In this document: piece after piece, positions 29,931 through 38,526 of the stretch | How positions within the stretch are numbered: the stretch's first letter is position 1 | How the letters are laid out: each line of letters begins with the position of its first letter | Assembly (NCBI GenBank): GCA_030430575.1 | Contig: JAUIKF010000020.1 | Location: forward strand, 1 to 64,000 | Direction: 5' to 3' | Source: Bacteroidia bacterium | GTDB taxonomy: Bacteria > Bacteroidota > Bacteroidia > J057 | Length of the DNA stretch: 64,000 nt | Program-made: the position numbers and the translations under genes | Notes under the pieces: generated by a model | Told to the model about the DNA's origin: nothing | Databases searched by the model: none | The model's input: only the letters and a program-made list of their open reading frames with translations

Positions 29931-30284
29931 ATGGCGAAGTCTGAAAGTCGAAAAATTAAAGGGCGATTGATTCTAGAAACCTATGGATACTGGATTCCAG
30001 GCAGGCTTTACTTAAATAATGAACTCGTCGAGGTCCGTTCCGCTCTTGAACGTGAAATCGTTAATAAGCTTCAAAAGGCGAAAATTAAACCCAAGAATCC
30101 AGATGACTTTGGGTATCAGACCTTCTGGCAATGGTTATTCAGACGTCCGTCTAAGTCTGAGGAAATGTTTGATGTTCCCACAATCAACTGGTATAGGCAT
30201 AAGATCATCAATGCCGTCAATTCTCATAAATATGTCGTATTATCGATCCTGATTCAAAGAAAATTTTCTCGAAAACACAGCTAA
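29931..30284 (+). CDS. Hypothetical basic protein
   Basis: The 117-aa product is rich in Lys and Arg, with no signal peptide. It has an amphipathic start (KGRLILETYGYWIPGRLYLN) and a C-terminal IINAVNSHKYVVLSILIQRKF segment. I do not recognise the family. A small zinc-ribbon gene follows 19 bp downstream on the same strand, so the two may be co-transcribed. Confidence 0.55.
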   Translation: MAKSESRKIKGRLILETYGYWIPGRLYLNNELVEVRSALEREIVNKLQKAKIKPKNPDDFGYQTFWQWLFRRPSKSEEMFDVPTINWYRHKIINAVNSHKYVVLSILIQRKFSRKHS

Positions 30285-30303
30285 AATATTAACCACAATT
30301 CTC

Positions 30304-30519
30304 ATGGGATTTTTCTCAAAAAGACGACAACAACCGCAGCCTATAGAGATAAAAGGCCGACAGCTTGAATGCCCCATATGTAGGAATGACACTTTCTTCA
30401 TTAAGAAAACCCTGCTAAATACAAGACTACTTTCTTTTTTGGAACTTGACTGGGCCAATAGAAATGCCACATGCTTTGTCTGCAGTGACTGTACCCATAT
30501 CTCTTGGTTTGATACTTAA
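30304..30519 (+). CDS. Small zinc-ribbon protein
   Basis: The 71-aa product has two CxxC knuckles, CPIC (residues about 24-27) and CSDC (about 61-64, preceded by a further Cys in CFVC). This fits a treble-clef or zinc-ribbon fold. The N-terminus is basic (MGFFSKRRQQPQP). It probably binds nucleic acid or a protein partner; nothing more specific is visible. The gene ends 10 bp before the GNAT acetyltransferase start. Confidence 0.7.
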   Translation: MGFFSKRRQQPQPIEIKGRQLECPICRNDTFFIKKTLLNTRLLSFLELDWANRNATCFVCSDCTHISWFDT

Positions 30520-30529
30520 TTCTCCCCTC

Positions 30530-31081
30530 ATGAACTACTGGGAAGGCAAAAAAATCAGGCTCAGAAGCCTGGAACCTGAAGATGCCGAATTCTTCTACCA
30601 ATGGAACCTCGATACAGATACCCAGCAAAATCTAGCCTGGATCTGGTTCCCTACCTCACGTGAACACGTAAAAAACTGGATCGCCCGCGAAGGCGCCAAA
30701 CAAGGCGAAAATGATGAACATTTTTTTGTCATAGAGACCCTCGAAGGCAAGCCTGTTGGCAGCATCAACGCGAATACTGTCAATAAACTGGATGGGACTT
30801 TTCGCTATGGCTTGGGCATCATTCCTTCAGCGCGCCAGCAGGGCTATGCCTCCGAAGCCCTCACCATTTTCTTACGATACTATTTCCAAGAATTGCGCTA
30901 TCACAAGGTGAATGCAGGGATATATGCTTTTAATGAAAGCTCGATTATCCTACACGAGAAGTTAGGTTTTGTGCAGGAGGGTCGACTCAGAGAGACGAAA
31001 TTTACGGATGGGAAGTATTGGGATATGGTTATTTTTGGGATGACTAAAGCGGAATTTAATGAGATTCATCGCCATTTCTGA
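30530..31081 (+). CDS. GNAT family N-acetyltransferase (RimJ/RimL-like)
   Basis: The 183-aa product starts at the ATG at 30530 (MNYWEGKKIRLRSLEPED), because the longer frame overlaps the zinc-ribbon gene. The RL-R-LEPEDAEFFYQW opening, the FRYGLGIIPSARQQGYASEALTIFLRYYF acetyl-CoA-binding segment (R/Q-x-x-G-Y/A) and the NESSIILHEKLGFVQEGRLRE ending are typical of the RimJ/RimL subgroup. These acetylate protein N-termini or small amines. Its end overlaps the phosphoesterase gene by 23 bp. Confidence 0.9.
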   Translation: MNYWEGKKIRLRSLEPEDAEFFYQWNLDTDTQQNLAWIWFPTSREHVKNWIAREGAKQGENDEHFFVIETLEGKPVGSINANTVNKLDGTFRYGLGIIPSARQQGYASEALTIFLRYYFQELRYHKVNAGIYAFNESSIILHEKLGFVQEGRLRETKFTDGKYWDMVIFGMTKAEFNEIHRHF

Positions 31082-31682
31082 TACCCATGGCTTGCACCGC
31101 AACTTAGAATTGCCTATCGGAGATGTCATCATCCATGCAGGCGACTTCTGCAATAGAGGCAGCGAACGCCAAATGCACGACTTTTTGGATTGGTACAAAG
31201 AGACAGATTTTGCCCACAAAATACTGATCGGTGGAAATCACGATACCTTCGCGGCGCGTCATCCTCAAGAGTTCGAGGGCCTGTTAGCAGGCGAAATAAC
31301 CTACCTCAATGACAGTGGTTGTAGGATAAATGGCCTTTCCTGTTGGGGATCTCCCGTACAGCCAGACCTGGTTGGCTGGCCTTTTGGCAAGCGCAGAGGC
31401 GCGCAGATGAAGGTGCATTGGGACATGGTCCCGGAGGAGGTAGACATCCTGATTACCCATACGCCACCTTACGGCATCCTAGATAAACCAAGAACGGGCA
31501 GGCACCTCGGCTGTGAGGAACTCAGCAAAAAGCTGGCTACCATTTCTCCCAAAGTGCATATTTTTGGACATGTCCATGCGAGTTATGGACAAGAAACCAT
31601 AGGAGAGACACGCTATATCAATGCGTCGAATATTGATTCTAGGCGCGGATTGGTGAATGCGCCAGTGGTATTTGAACTGTAG
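31059..31682 (+). CDS. Calcineurin-like metallophosphoesterase
   Basis: The 207-aa product has all the metal-site motifs in order: SDTHG (7-11), HAGDF (26-30), GGNHD (58-62), ITHTPPYG and IFGHVHASYG. This fits a dinuclear metal phosphoesterase of the small bacterial MPPED/239AB-like group, probably acting on phosphodiesters. The substrate is unknown. The start lies within the end of the GNAT gene in another frame. Confidence 0.9.
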   Translation: MRFIAISDTHGLHRNLELPIGDVIIHAGDFCNRGSERQMHDFLDWYKETDFAHKILIGGNHDTFAARHPQEFEGLLAGEITYLNDSGCRINGLSCWGSPVQPDLVGWPFGKRRGAQMKVHWDMVPEEVDILITHTPPYGILDKPRTGRHLGCEELSKKLATISPKVHIFGHVHASYGQETIGETRYINASNIDSRRGLVNAPVVFEL

Positions 31683-31702
31683 CTACCATTAATAAACGAA
31701 AT

Positions 31703-32524
31703 ATGAAACATTCAGCCCTTTATCTGAGCATTATTCTGTTCTTCGTTTCATGTGCCAAGCCACCTGAAGAAACCTGCAAAGGCGGGCGATCTGATAAGCA
31801 TTATGATTTTTTGGAATCTATTCATCGGGTTAATTACTTCGATTATGTACAAGCCATCAAAGAAATTCGAGAATACGGAACAGGGAATCAGGCGAGCGGA
31901 AAAGGCTACCAATGGCTACGCAAGCCTGAAAACATGCGCTTGTTTTATGGATCTGTAAAGGCTGTCGGTTTATTTAATTTCATTTCACAAGTAGAATTTG
32001 ATCAACCCTTGTTTACCCACTATTACCCTGAAATCTGCTGGGCAAATAAGTCCCTCAGCCAGCTTATTGATCAGTTCCTTTTGGCCTATTCTGACTCAAC
32101 TGGCATCGATCCTTACTATCAAAAATTCTGGAAAAGAAGGATCGCAGAAAATAATGAAGAAGTAGTCTATGAAATCTTTCAAGATATCCAATCGACTTAT
32201 GCCCAAACCTCAAAAGGCTCATCCACACCATGGGAGGCGGATTCTACCATTTCATCGCTTTTAGCATATGAGGTACAATGGGCGCAGGCGGACTCAGCTA
32301 GCCTTGATAGGATTCAAATTGATTATTTTCACTACCTCAAAGAGATCGGGCTGTATGCATCAGCAGCTAATTTGCTCTATATTCTTCGAGATAACTATGG
32401 CCAAGCAGGTACTTTTCAGAAGCTAATTGAACCAATAGAAACAGATTCCATAGCTTGTAGCGCGTACTGGGATTGGCGTGAAGGGGCTGATTGGTTTGAT
32501 GATGTATTTGACTATGGACTGTAG
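31703..32524 (+). CDS. Hypothetical lipoprotein
   Basis: The 273-aa product begins with a lipoprotein signal (MKHSALYLSIILFFVSCAKPP) with the lipidated Cys at residue 17. The rest is helical and rich in aromatic and acidic residues, with repeated short helices resembling a TPR-like or alpha-solenoid pattern (YDFLESIHRVNYFDYVQAI, YFHYLKEIGLYASAANLLYIL). I do not recognise the family. Another lipoprotein gene follows. Confidence 0.65.
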   Translation: MKHSALYLSIILFFVSCAKPPEETCKGGRSDKHYDFLESIHRVNYFDYVQAIKEIREYGTGNQASGKGYQWLRKPENMRLFYGSVKAVGLFNFISQVEFDQPLFTHYYPEICWANKSLSQLIDQFLLAYSDSTGIDPYYQKFWKRRIAENNEEVVYEIFQDIQSTYAQTSKGSSTPWEADSTISSLLAYEVQWAQADSASLDRIQIDYFHYLKEIGLYASAANLLYILRDNYGQAGTFQKLIEPIETDSIACSAYWDWREGADWFDDVFDYGL

Positions 32525-32559
32525 AAGAAAGGATGATTAAATTTTATTGGAACTATCAC

Positions 32560-33303
32560 ATGAGACCTTATATCCTCGTTTTCCTCCTCAGTAGTTGTAT
32601 AGCCATCGGCTGTGAAGATGCTAATTCGAAAGAAAATCCCACCTTTGAGACCGTACCTACAGGCTTTGGCGGATGTTGGGTGAATGAAAAGTACCTGGAC
32701 ACGTTATTGCTCACCAAATCTCCCAAAGCAGCACAGGCAGTTGACGGAATCACTATGTTGATGCTACCAGACTCCACCAATAAGGAAATGACAATTATTT
32801 GGGGGTTCCATGAAGGGGTTCGGGATACGTTGAGAATGGTAAATGGGAAATTGGGGGTATATGCTCGGCATGAAAACACGCTAGTTTATCCAATACAGAT
32901 GGTGGATGATAAGATTAAATTGAGTAATAAGGCGATTGAAGATGAGTTTATTAGGCTCAAAGATTGCATAGATAATGCCTCACAAGTCATTGCTCACCCT
33001 TTGTTATTCACAGGTAAATATGACCTGGATGGTCAACAAGTCATCTTTTCCAATAGTGGGAAAATCACAGGATTAGGGGCATTTTCCTATTATGATGTTT
33101 TTATGGACTATAATGACGCAGGCATGCAAGTAGACCAGGTTAAACTAGGATCCAACGAATCGGATGCGAAGTCCTTTGGCTTTGCCTTTTCAGGTGATAC
33201 CCTGAACATCTACCATCTCAATTGCCTAGAGGATCAGGAGGACCATTGTCTGATTGTTGAAAATGGCAAGGTTATGTATCAATTGGTAAAAAAAGATCAC
33301 TAG
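32560..33303 (+). CDS. Hypothetical lipoprotein
   Basis: The 247-aa product from the ATG at 32560 (MRPYILVFLLSSCIAIGCED) has a lipoprotein signal with Cys at about residue 18. The start nine codons upstream is possible but would leave the signal internal. The mature part looks beta-rich (GGCWVNEKYLDTLLL, TIIWGFHEGVRDTLRM, HPLLFTGKYDLDGQQVIF), similar in style to lipocalin-like Bacteroidota lipoproteins. No definite family. The next gene follows within 6 bp. Confidence 0.65.
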   Translation: MRPYILVFLLSSCIAIGCEDANSKENPTFETVPTGFGGCWVNEKYLDTLLLTKSPKAAQAVDGITMLMLPDSTNKEMTIIWGFHEGVRDTLRMVNGKLGVYARHENTLVYPIQMVDDKIKLSNKAIEDEFIRLKDCIDNASQVIAHPLLFTGKYDLDGQQVIFSNSGKITGLGAFSYYDVFMDYNDAGMQVDQVKLGSNESDAKSFGFAFSGDTLNIYHLNCLEDQEDHCLIVENGKVMYQLVKKDH

Positions 33304-33308
33304 TCCTT

Positions 33309-33962
33309 ATGATTCTAAAAGAAAACTCCCTTTTTTATCAAACAAACCAAGGTTTGTACAGATATGATATCTTGGTTGAGAAAATCACCAAATTGACAAT
33401 GGAAGCCTGGTATCAGGAAGTCTATTCAGTCTCCGATAAGACCCTTTGGAGGCTCCATGGAAGTAATTTCACCAAGTATTCAAAAGGTTTTGTCAGTTCA
33501 CACTTCCAATCTCAAAACCTAGAACTCTATGGGCATGACGGGAAACTGATTGCTAGAAAAGTTGATTTCTTTGAAGGAACCCCTTACGATATAGCATTGG
33601 ATTCACAAGAAAAGCATATTTGGGTGGCAAGAGCCGCAGAACAAGTGGTGGATTGTCAAGACTTTGAGACAGGAAATATAATCTATAGGCTTGGAGAACC
33701 ATTTGACAATCAAAGTATTTTGAGTTTTCCAGAAGCCATTTTTCTCCATGAAGACTGGCTTTATATTTCAGAAATGGGCAATAAAAGAGTCTCTAGGCTT
33801 CACACAGCGTCTCATCAATTTGAGATATACTTGCTGTTTGATTTTCCCATTTGGGGTTTTGTCAAATCCTCTGACTATCAATTTGTCCAACTTCGAGAGG
33901 AAATCGTTCAAATTGTAGATGGAGTCCCAATAACCCTCAAAGAAATCCCTTCAAAAATTTGA
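33309..33962 (+). CDS. Hypothetical beta-propeller-like protein
   Basis: The 217-aa product has no signal peptide. It contains NHL/SMP-30-like blade motifs, such as PYDIALDSQEKHIWVARAAEQ and SFPEAIFLHEDWLYISEMGNKRVSRL. A full propeller would need more residues, so this is either a partial propeller or a degenerate relative. It follows the lipoprotein gene by 5 bp, probably in the same transcript. Confidence 0.6.
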   Translation: MILKENSLFYQTNQGLYRYDILVEKITKLTMEAWYQEVYSVSDKTLWRLHGSNFTKYSKGFVSSHFQSQNLELYGHDGKLIARKVDFFEGTPYDIALDSQEKHIWVARAAEQVVDCQDFETGNIIYRLGEPFDNQSILSFPEAIFLHEDWLYISEMGNKRVSRLHTASHQFEIYLLFDFPIWGFVKSSDYQFVQLREEIVQIVDGVPITLKEIPSKI

Positions 33963-34017
33963 ACCCCTCAAAAATATCTGCGATATTTGCCCCTCTAAAA
34001 TTGGAACCCATACTATT

Positions 34018-34212
34018 ATGATTATCATCAAAGTAAAAGACGGCGAAAATATCGATCGCGCACTCAGAAGATATAAGAAGAAGTTTGAAAAGACGGGTAT
34101 TTTGAAGTCTGTGCGTAACCGCATGTTCTACAGAAAGCCATCTGAAGAGCGTAAAGAAGAGATGAAGAAGGCGATCAATCGCCAGCGTCACTACGCCAAA
34201 GAAAATTACTAG
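34018..34212 (+). CDS. rpsU: 30S ribosomal protein S21
   Basis: The 64-aa basic product has the S21 pattern: MIIIKVKDGENIDRALRRYK, then KKFEKTGILKSVRNRMFYRKP and a Lys/Arg-rich tail ending in RQRHYA. It is a small-subunit protein involved in initiation. Together with xerC and hpf downstream it forms a gene order widely conserved in Bacteroidota. A strong intrinsic terminator follows. Confidence 0.95.
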   Translation: MIIIKVKDGENIDRALRRYKKKFEKTGILKSVRNRMFYRKPSEERKEEMKKAINRQRHYAKENY

Positions 34213-34237
34213 TCTCCGCTAGATTAAAACGCTTAGC

Positions 34238-34272
34238 AAAAGCGCCCATCTCCTTACAGGTGGGCGCTTTTG
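34238..34272 (+). terminator. Intrinsic terminator after rpsU
   Basis: AAAAGCGCCCATCT and AGGTGGGCGCTTTT form a GC-rich stem with one G-T wobble around a short loop (CCTTAC), followed by TTTT. It ends the rpsU transcript and separates it from xerC. Confidence 0.9.
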
Positions 34273-34345
34273 GTATTGGAAAGCTGGAGATTTTATCCTA
34301 CTTTAATTCTGACATTTTCGCAAGCACCTTTTTCCAGTTTACTAC

Positions 34346-35251
34346 ATGCTCAAAAGCAAGTTTGTATCCTATATCAGCCTTGAGAAAGGCTATTCCCCGC
34401 ATACCCTTACGGCCTATCAGCACGACCTCAATTCACTGGATACATACCTTAAGGAAACAGAAAATATTTCTCTTTTTTCCCCTGAAACCATTACCCAAAT
34501 CCGCCACAGACGTATCCGCGCCTGGATGGGCGTACTCATCAACCAAAACCTCTCTGCCCGTACGGTAGCCCGCAAACTCTCCTCCGTCAAAGCCTATTTT
34601 CACTACCTGCAAAAAACAGGAGTCATCGAACAGAATCCCGCCAAAGCGCTTAAGATCCCTTCATTTGAGAAAAAACTCCCAGCTTTTCTGAAGGAATCAG
34701 AAACCGTAGCCCTCTTTGAGGAGTTAGATTTTTCAGAGGGATTTGAAGGAGCGAGAGATCGCTGCATCCTGGAGTTGCTTTATGGCTGTGGCCTGCGTAG
34801 ATCAGAATTGATCGGACTGCAAGAAGCAGACATAGACCTGCATGAGCGCAGCTTAATTGTGATGGGAAAAGGCCAAAAACAGCGCATTTTGCCTTTTGGG
34901 AAAGCGGTCGCTGACTCGATGGCACAGTATGTTCACCATGCCAAAAGCCAGGGAGTGAGTTTATCAAAAGCATTTTTTGTTCGACCAAATGGTCTTCCTT
35001 TATATCCCAAACTTGTCTATCGATTGGTTCAAAAATATCTCTCTCAGATCAGTTCTTTACACCAGCGAAGCCCTCATGTCCTTCGACACACATTTGCCAC
35101 ACATCTACTGGACAAAGGGGCTGAACTGAATGCGATCAAAGAATTACTGGGTCATGAAAGCCTTGCAGCGACACAGGTTTATACCCACAATTCCATTAGC
35201 AAACTCAAATCTATCCACAAACAGGCCCATCCAAGGGCTGAAAAAAAGTAA
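34346..35251 (+). CDS. xerC: Tyrosine recombinase XerC/XerD
   Basis: The 301-aa product has a SAM-like N-terminal domain (about 1-95) and a catalytic domain with all the active-site residues: Arg151 (GCGLRRSEL), Lys175 (GKGQKQR), His244 and Arg247 (HVLRHTFATHLL), His270 (LLGHESL) and Tyr279 (TQVYTH). It resolves chromosome dimers at dif. Position between rpsU and hpf supports the housekeeping Xer rather than a mobile integrase. XerC versus XerD cannot be decided by eye. Confidence 0.95.
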   Translation: MLKSKFVSYISLEKGYSPHTLTAYQHDLNSLDTYLKETENISLFSPETITQIRHRRIRAWMGVLINQNLSARTVARKLSSVKAYFHYLQKTGVIEQNPAKALKIPSFEKKLPAFLKESETVALFEELDFSEGFEGARDRCILELLYGCGLRRSELIGLQEADIDLHERSLIVMGKGQKQRILPFGKAVADSMAQYVHHAKSQGVSLSKAFFVRPNGLPLYPKLVYRLVQKYLSQISSLHQRSPHVLRHTFATHLLDKGAELNAIKELLGHESLAATQVYTHNSISKLKSIHKQAHPRAEKK

Positions 35252-35260
35252 CACAACATT

Positions 35261-35560
35261 ATGAACATCACCATTCAATCTATCCACTTCGACGCGAGTG
35301 ATCAACTCAATGCTTACATAGAAAGAAAATGCAATAAACTGGACCAGTTTTTCAATAGGATTATCCGTGGAGAGGTCTTCTTAAAAGTCACTAAGCCTGC
35401 GTCGGTCAACAATAAAATGGTAGAAATAAAAGTGGAAGTACCTGGCGATGTGTTGATCGCTTCTGAAACGGCAGATACCTTCGAGGCTGCTACAGACTTG
35501 GCTACCGCCAAATTGAAGGGGCAGTTGACAAAGTATAAGGAGAAATTGAAGTCACATTAG
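35261..35560 (+). CDS. hpf: Ribosome hibernation-promoting factor (HPF/YfiA/RaiA)
   Basis: The 99-aa product has the short-HPF pattern: MNITIQSIHFDASDQLNAYI, a helix with RKCNKLDQFFNRI, and two strands with VEIKVEVPGDVLIASETA-D-FEAATDLA. It binds the 30S subunit in stationary phase. It starts 9 bp after xerC, so the two are probably co-transcribed. The tuf gene that often follows this trio in Bacteroidota is absent here. Confidence 0.93.
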   Translation: MNITIQSIHFDASDQLNAYIERKCNKLDQFFNRIIRGEVFLKVTKPASVNNKMVEIKVEVPGDVLIASETADTFEAATDLATAKLKGQLTKYKEKLKSH

Positions 35561-35605
35561 GAGATTGTTGATTAAGAATCAACCAATCAATAATTCTTCA
35601 GTTTC

Positions 35606-36481
35606 ATGCGCCTAGCACATCTCTCAAAAATCACCCTAACAGGACTGCTCATCAGCCTGTTAGGGTTTTCTTGTGAGCCTAGTGGCCAACCCCAGGAAAC
35701 TGCTAACCCTCCCCCTCCCAGGCAGCTTTTCTCTGCTTACAGCACCCTCACCAACACCTATGAAGGCTTTCATTCTCCCAAAGCCATCAACTGTGCTGCT
35801 GCGATTGAAAACACGTATTTCGAGGATTATGCAAAAGGGATAAGCCCCTTTCATGGCACCGAATGGGCCAAGGAAGTACAAGCGCAGCAGATGCCAGGCG
35901 ACAGCATCAGTGTCTATGAGCATTATGTCAGGAGCTTGCCTGACAGCCTCACTGCGACCGCGCATCACTGCACCAGTTATGCCATAGAAGCGCTGAAGGC
36001 AGGGTTCGAAGGGACATTTCCTAAAATCGATAGCCTCCACAAAAAGCACTATCGAGACCATGAATATGCGGGATGGAGCATCGCTTATGTGTTGTGCCAA
36101 TACTATGGCTGGAAGGCATACCTCTACATCAGTCCACATTCGGCAGAGTATCATCAGTGCCAAAAAGTCTTTCAACAGAAAAAAGCCTATCCCGTTTGGA
36201 AACAGCCTGATGTGCCGCTGGAAGCCATGTATGTGATGGGCGAACAAGACTCGCTCTTTCAATCGCTTCTGACTGAAAACGAGTTCGGCTGGGGATTTAG
36301 CTACCAAGGCTGGCACACGTGGTTTACCCGATTTGATATGCTCAAGGAGTGCTATTGGGGCGGTGCGCCGGCGGCGGCTTACGACCCTTACCAGCAACGC
36401 CCATTGTTTATCCAAACGCCCTTTAGGACCTATCACGACTACGATTCACACGTCGTGTGTTTTCCGCCCAAAAAATCGTAA
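35606..36481 (+). CDS. Hypothetical lipoprotein
   Basis: The 291-aa product has a lipoprotein signal (LTGLLISLLGFSCEPSG, Cys at about residue 23), then a proline-rich linker (ANPPPPRQ). The domain contains several conserved-looking His and Cys residues (ATAHHCTSYAIEALKAGF, HSAEYHQCQ, WHTWFTRFDMLKECYWGG). The hydrophobic HHCTSYAIEAL and DHEYAGWSIAYVLCQYYGW segments recall a transglutaminase-like or papain-like fold, but this is only a guess. No family is named. Confidence 0.65.
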   Translation: MRLAHLSKITLTGLLISLLGFSCEPSGQPQETANPPPPRQLFSAYSTLTNTYEGFHSPKAINCAAAIENTYFEDYAKGISPFHGTEWAKEVQAQQMPGDSISVYEHYVRSLPDSLTATAHHCTSYAIEALKAGFEGTFPKIDSLHKKHYRDHEYAGWSIAYVLCQYYGWKAYLYISPHSAEYHQCQKVFQQKKAYPVWKQPDVPLEAMYVMGEQDSLFQSLLTENEFGWGFSYQGWHTWFTRFDMLKECYWGGAPAAAYDPYQQRPLFIQTPFRTYHDYDSHVVCFPPKKS

Positions 36482-36489
36482 CTTGGGCT

Positions 36490-36568
36490 TGATTATTAAT
36501 TATTGATTGACTGATTACTAATTTGGTTTTTCCATTTTATCAATCAATAATCTCTCAATTAATAATCA
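36490..36568. repeat. AT-rich palindrome (GATTATTAATTATTGATTGA)
   Basis: The left arm GATTATTAATTATTGATTGA is answered by TCAATCAATAAT and AATTAATAATC, with a short CTCTC interruption, after a spacer of about 28 bp. It sits between two plus-strand genes. Confidence 0.6.
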
Positions 36569-36616
36569 CCTGCTTCCTCCAAATTCTCCTCCATTTTTGA
36601 AAAGTAATTTGTAAAA

Positions 36617-36650
36617 AGACCTCGTAGGTTTAAGAAAACCTACGAGGTCT
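36617..36650. repeat. AGACCTCGTAGGTTT palindrome
   Basis: Perfect 15-bp arms (AGACCTCGTAGGTTT and AAACCTACGAGGTCT) flank the 4-nt loop AAGA. It belongs to the same family as 23072-23119 and 43717-43749. It lies between two co-directional genes, and no T-run follows. Confidence 0.85.
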
Positions 36651-36681
36651 AATACCCCGTTAATTTTTCAAAACATCCCTC

Positions 36682-37257
36682 ATGAACACCCTTTTTCGCA
36701 CAGACTATCACACCCTTAAAGGAAATATCGAAGCATTTCATCTCGCTTTGCAAAATGGCTTGGCGGAATTACATCTTCGAGATGACAAAGTCTCTGCCTA
36801 TCGGATGAAGACACTGTTGAAGGCTTTGCCAAATGAACTATGTTCGAAGATCGTCTTATGGCAACACCACGAACTGGTGCGTGAAGTAGCAGTAAAGGGT
36901 TGTCATTTTCACCCTTTCATGCCTTTTGTACCAGGGGACTATCAGGATATTTGGATAGGCAAAAGTGTCTTGGGGCTGGGAGAAATTCTGCGGGCAGATC
37001 AGTCGCTTGATTATGTGCTTTTTTCGCTATTTGCGCCCTATGCTTATCATCCGCTAGAATTGAAAGCCTTCCTAGCCGCATATAAAGGCAGGCCACAATT
37101 AATAGCTGAAGGGAACCTGAGTCCCCTTCAGATGGCAGCTTATAAACGGATAGGCGTTTCGGCTATTTTGCAGGATGTTCCAGCAGAATTTTCCCAGAGA
37201 ATGCATGCTGATCCCACTTCGGCAATGGGTGGAATTGGGCTGCTTGCACATCCCTGA
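36682..37257 (+). CDS. Thiamine phosphate synthase (ThiE/TenI)-like protein
   Basis: The 191-aa product resembles divergent Bacteroidota ThiE/TenI TIM-barrel proteins. It has ELHLRDDKVSAYRMKTLLKALP (the LHLR-K strand and helix), IVLWQHHELVREVAVKGCHFHP (matching the H-D or H-hydrophobic strand then GVHL) and a late IAEGNLSPLQMAAYKRIGVSAIL. The usual diphosphate-binding GG motif is not obvious, so it may not make thiamine phosphate. Its last 95 bp overlap the convergent acyl-CoA dehydrogenase gene, and its C-terminal 32 residues do not look family-like. Confidence 0.55.
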   Translation: MNTLFRTDYHTLKGNIEAFHLALQNGLAELHLRDDKVSAYRMKTLLKALPNELCSKIVLWQHHELVREVAVKGCHFHPFMPFVPGDYQDIWIGKSVLGLGEILRADQSLDYVLFSLFAPYAYHPLELKAFLAAYKGRPQLIAEGNLSPLQMAAYKRIGVSAILQDVPAEFSQRMHADPTSAMGGIGLLAHP

Positions 37258-38281
37258 ATAAGCGCTCCAAGGTGTTTTTAGTATAAAAACTCTGGCCACC
37301 AATCGCTTCCATCGCCTCGGTCACAGTCTGGATGGTGGCATCCGCAATATTGGTTTTGAAGCTCAGGATATCACTTGTTTGGATGGCTGAAGGGCTAAAA
37401 TCAAAGTTGTTGGCCAGGGAAAACATCGCCTCCCATTGCGTTTGGGCACTAAGAAGGGTGTTGTTCATTTTACCAATCATATAAGGCATATGGGGCTGGT
37501 TGCGCTGGTATTTTCTCCCGATGGTCAAGGCAATTTCTTTTGCTTGCTCAGCAATCCCCACATAAGCAGACATGATCAAGGGTAAAGCCACGGTCAGGAC
37601 TACATTCCAGACCATGTGGAATTCTCCTTTGGGCCGTTTGACGGAGATAGAAGCTTCTGGGATAAATACCTCGTCAAACAGGATCGTATGTGAGCCCGTA
37701 GCCCGCATGCCCATCACATGCCAATCATCCAATACGGTCACGCCTTTGGCTGTCATTGGCACGGCGAAGTGCAACACTTCATCAAGATAAGGCGCACTCG
37801 TCACCGCAATATCCCCTCCGATGGACTGACTGGCAAAGTGCTTTTTCCCAGACAATAAATAGCCACCGTCTACTTTCTTCATCTCTCCATTGGAGTCCAA
37901 CCAGTCCCTGGCCCCTGTGCTAATCAGCACCAACTGGTTGACGGCCACTTTTTGCAGCATCTCTGCGCCCACTCCTTTGGTTTTGTACTTCCAGACCGCT
38001 GCCGCCACTAGGTGCTGGTGCATGGAGAATGCAAGCGCTGTTGAACCACAATAGGTAGCAATTGTCTTGATGATTTCCCCCATCTCTCTATGGCTGATTC
38101 CTCCTCCTCCAAATTCCTCGGGAATCATGGCTGAGAAAAAGCGGTTTGCTTTCAGTTCAGCGTAATTTTCATCCACAAATTCACCTGACTTATCGACTTG
38201 CGCTGCGCGCTCAGCAAATTTTTGTCCTAGCTCATGTGTCAGGTCTTTCCAGTTGGTTTTAGGTAATGTGAGGGTTTCCAT
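37163..38281 (-). CDS. Acyl-CoA dehydrogenase family protein
   Basis: The 372-aa flavoprotein has the ACAD architecture. The N-terminal helices carry FFSAMIPEEFGGGGISHREMGEI and the mid-domain KHFASQSIGGDIAVTSAPY. The C-terminal bundle ends with AMEAIGGQSFYTKNTLERLFRDVQAAQFHPLP. The familiar C-terminal RDVQAAQFHP motif indicates the real end lies near 37163, so the overlap with the ThiE-like gene is real for this gene. Substrate unknown. The region upstream of its start has repeat DNA (GCCACGGATT, 38441). Confidence 0.9.
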   Translation of the reverse strand: METLTLPKTNWKDLTHELGQKFAERAAQVDKSGEFVDENYAELKANRFFSAMIPEEFGGGGISHREMGEIIKTIATYCGSTALAFSMHQHLVAAAVWKYKTKGVGAEMLQKVAVNQLVLISTGARDWLDSNGEMKKVDGGYLLSGKKHFASQSIGGDIAVTSAPYLDEVLHFAVPMTAKGVTVLDDWHVMGMRATGSHTILFDEVFIPEASISVKRPKGEFHMVWNVVLTVALPLIMSAYVGIAEQAKEIALTIGRKYQRNQPHMPYMIGKMNNTLLSAQTQWEAMFSLANNFDFSPSAIQTSDILSFKTNIADATIQTVTEAMEAIGGQSFYTKNTLERLFRDVQAAQFHPLPKWDQHAFSGKILLEHPAK

Positions 38282-38526
38282 TTGTAATGCAGTTAATTGA
38301 TCTTGTAATTTGCTCGTATTGAATTGCCTTACAAAAATGGGGGATTCGAAGATCAGGTGTCCAGGTAAATGAGCGGATTACAGGGGAATTTGCGTGAATG
38401 GCCTGTGAGGGGAAGTGGTTATCTTTTACCCTGAAAATTAGCCACGGATTGACACAGATTCTAGAAACAAATCCAAATAGGCTGATTAACCCAAAACGCA
38501 AAACCTAAAACCCAAAACTTCCCCCA
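38282..38526. other. Divergent intergenic region with CACGGATT/ACACAGATT repeat
   Basis: The 245-bp gap separates divergent genes and must hold both promoters; none could be fixed. It contains GCCACGGATT and GACACAGATT (38441-38460), matching the repeat family at 18656-18720 and 46972-47000. Confidence 0.5.

Noticed and set aside
34260-34568. 102-aa plus-strand ORF over the start of xerC
   Set aside because: It overlaps the rpsU terminator and the XerC N-terminal domain in another frame.
34346-35251. Integrase of a mobile island
   Set aside because: The gene is in the conserved rpsU-xerC-hpf order with full Xer motifs. There is no attachment site or cargo around it.
35660-36436. 258-aa antisense ORF within the lipoprotein gene after hpf
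   Set aside because: The sense frame has a lipoprotein signal; the antisense frame has none and no motif.
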